Source of the DNA: CAYXPG01 sp964564845 | Lineage (GTDB): Bacteria; Planctomycetota; Phycisphaerae; Sedimentisphaerales; Anaerobacaceae | Length of the DNA: 6,766 nucleotides | NCBI GenBank assembly: GCA_964564845.1 | Contig: CAZMCN010000111.1 | Location: 1 to 6,766 of the forward strand | Direction of reading: 5' to 3' | Part shown: one piece after another, positions 6,220 to 6,766 of the stretch | Layout: each line of letters opens with the position of its first letter | How positions within the stretch are numbered: position 1 is the first letter of the stretch | Position numbers and translations under genes: made by a program | Notes under the pieces: model-generated | The model's input: only the letters and a program-made list of their open reading frames with translations | What the model was told of the DNA's origin: nothing | Databases searched by the model: none

Positions 6220-6232
6220 CTGTTTATGTGGA
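6220..6232 (+). repeat. 13-base partial copy of the same repeat
   Basis: CTGTTTATGTGGA matches 13 bases of the copy in the B12-fold gene (5939-5951, minus strand) and 12 bases of the intergenic copy at 6269. A GCAAAT just upstream of the core also appears upstream of the core in the gene copy, at slightly different spacing. Confidence 0.45.
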
Positions 6233-6268
6233 ATGCTGGGCAACTGTTGTAAGCTATGTAAAAATAAG

Positions 6269-6286
6269 TGTTTATGTGGATTTCAT
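6269..6286 (+). repeat. 18-base repeat, copy in the intergenic region
   Basis: TGTTTATGTGGATTTCAT is identical to the reverse complement of 5933-5950. Its first twelve bases also form a direct repeat with 6221-6232, 48 bases upstream. The copy lies upstream of the B12-fold gene in the non-coding stretch. Confidence 0.6.
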
Positions 6287-6364
6287 CTGTCAGGGGAAGA
6301 AAAATTCGGCAGTTTTTTATAATCGTCCCAAAGATTGTGGGAGAATTTTTAGAATTTTCTCTAA

Positions 6365-6766
6365 CTACCAACCACTAAACCACTTTCCGTAAATCGCACA
6401 TTCCATCGGTGCTGATCGGAATAAAAAACATAAGGCATGCTGAAATACAGCTGCTGAAGGCACAAAGTTCTCCAAGACGGCCGAACTTACCTTAGTCAAT
6501 TCGAGTGAGCCGATTTGCAGCGATTCGATATACTCACGTTCACTGGAACCTAACTGACCTGCAGGGTAAATATCGATTCTCATTTGACCGCCTGAAACAT
6601 TATGGAGCGTCTCAGCCAGTCGTACTATGCCTTTACTCACCGGGTGAGAGGCATCGAGTACGTGGGCGAGTTTTAAAACCTTGATTGTTTTTTTCCCACT
6701 GCGGGCAAACAGGATAATTAATACAGAAAGGCTCAAAACCATAATAATGTACTTGATATTTTTCAT
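6365..6766 (-). pseudogene. dctP: Truncated, frameshifted TRAP transporter solute-binding protein (DctP family)
   Basis: The family comprises periplasmic solute receptors of tripartite ATP-independent (TRAP) transporters, which hand organic acids to DctQM membrane subunits. The frame starts with ATG at 6766, followed by a signal/anchor segment (hydrophobic 6-21). Typical DctP sequence continues through KLAHVLDASHPVSKG (32-46), SGGQMRIDIYPAGQLG (58-73) and IESLQIGSLELTKVSSAVLE to VFVPSAAVF-like residues ending at Phe108. After Phe108 the frame reads nonsense (QHALCFLF...) and stops at residue 133. Dropping one base near 6442 restores a family-like SMPYVFYSDQHRWNV (6441-6397) in the next frame. 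After that neither frame continues as DctP, so about two-thirds of a usual 320-340 residue protein, including most of the ligand-binding C-lobe, is absent. No dctQ/dctM genes are seen. A sequencing error could explain the frameshift but not the missing 3' part. Confidence 0.8.

Larger units (their letters stand above)
6064..6364. other. 301-base non-coding region between B12-fold gene and DctP remnant
   Basis: This AT-rich stretch contains the leader and probable promoter of the B12-fold gene, the two plus-strand repeat copies (6220-6232 and 6269-6286), and a small TCCCA/TGGGA hairpin (6326-6342). Translating the minus strand here gives no recognisable continuation of the DctP protein. A plus-strand frame is open from 6201 to 6392 but has no good start codon and no family resemblance. 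Confidence 0.6.

Noticed and set aside
6326..6350. TCCCA/TGGGA hairpin followed by GAATTTTT, terminator-like on the plus strand
   Set aside because: The stem is only five base pairs, the T-run is offset by three bases, and no plus-strand gene precedes it. On the minus strand, where the DctP remnant would need it, there is no U tract.
6201..6392. Plus-strand open frame in which both repeat copies read VYV(E/D)
   Set aside because: It has no credible start codon, no family match beyond the repeat itself, and its length is within chance for AT-rich non-coding DNA. The repeat is reported separately.

Overview
The window looks like a chromosomal fragment from an uncultured planctomycete, probably of the Phycisphaerae/Sedimentisphaerales type. 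That placement is inference. It rests on the giant secreted subtilase with a fervidolysin-like prodomain, the choice-of-anchor-Q style beta-helix ending, an isolated DUF2283 gene, a free-standing B12-binding-fold protein, moderate GC content, and long AT-rich intergenic stretches with degenerate short repeats. No rRNA, tRNA, CRISPR array, integrase or transposase is visible.

Layout from left to right. (1) Positions 1-1034 (+) hold the 3' five-sixths of a KMSKS-type (type 2) tyrosyl-tRNA synthetase; the HIGH-motif end lies outside the window. (2) About 46 bases later comes a small DUF2283 gene (1081-1299, +). It is intact in sequence, but ATT stands where homologs would have ATG. (3) Positions 1300-1762 form a 463-base non-coding stretch. 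It contains a hairpin that reads as an intrinsic terminator only on the minus strand, a roughly 104-base degenerate tandem repeat with an 8-base period, a motif resembling a dispersed intergenic repeat, and a good sigma70-like promoter. (4) Positions 1763-5335 (+) encode a 1190-residue exported subtilisin-family (S8) protease fused to a FN3-like domain, a right-handed parallel beta-helix and a C-terminal beta-rich domain. (5) Positions 5332-6063 (-) encode a 243-residue B12-binding-fold protein that converges on the protease gene with a 4-base overlap at the stops. (6) Positions 6064-6364 are non-coding and carry short copies of a sequence from inside the B12-fold gene. (7) Positions 6365-6766 (-) hold the start of a TRAP-transporter solute-binding protein (DctP family), broken by a one-base frameshift and missing its C-terminal two-thirds.

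The genes do not form one obvious pathway. tyrS is housekeeping, the protease is a self-contained secreted enzyme with its own promoter, the B12-fold protein is a likely sensor or regulator with no visible target, and the DctP gene is a remnant. I see no convincing multi-gene novel system. The items most worth a second look are the 8-base-period repeat with its orphan minus-strand terminator, the B12-fold protein lacking the usual cobalt-ligating His, the protease/beta-helix architecture, and the inverted 18-base repeat around the B12-fold gene.
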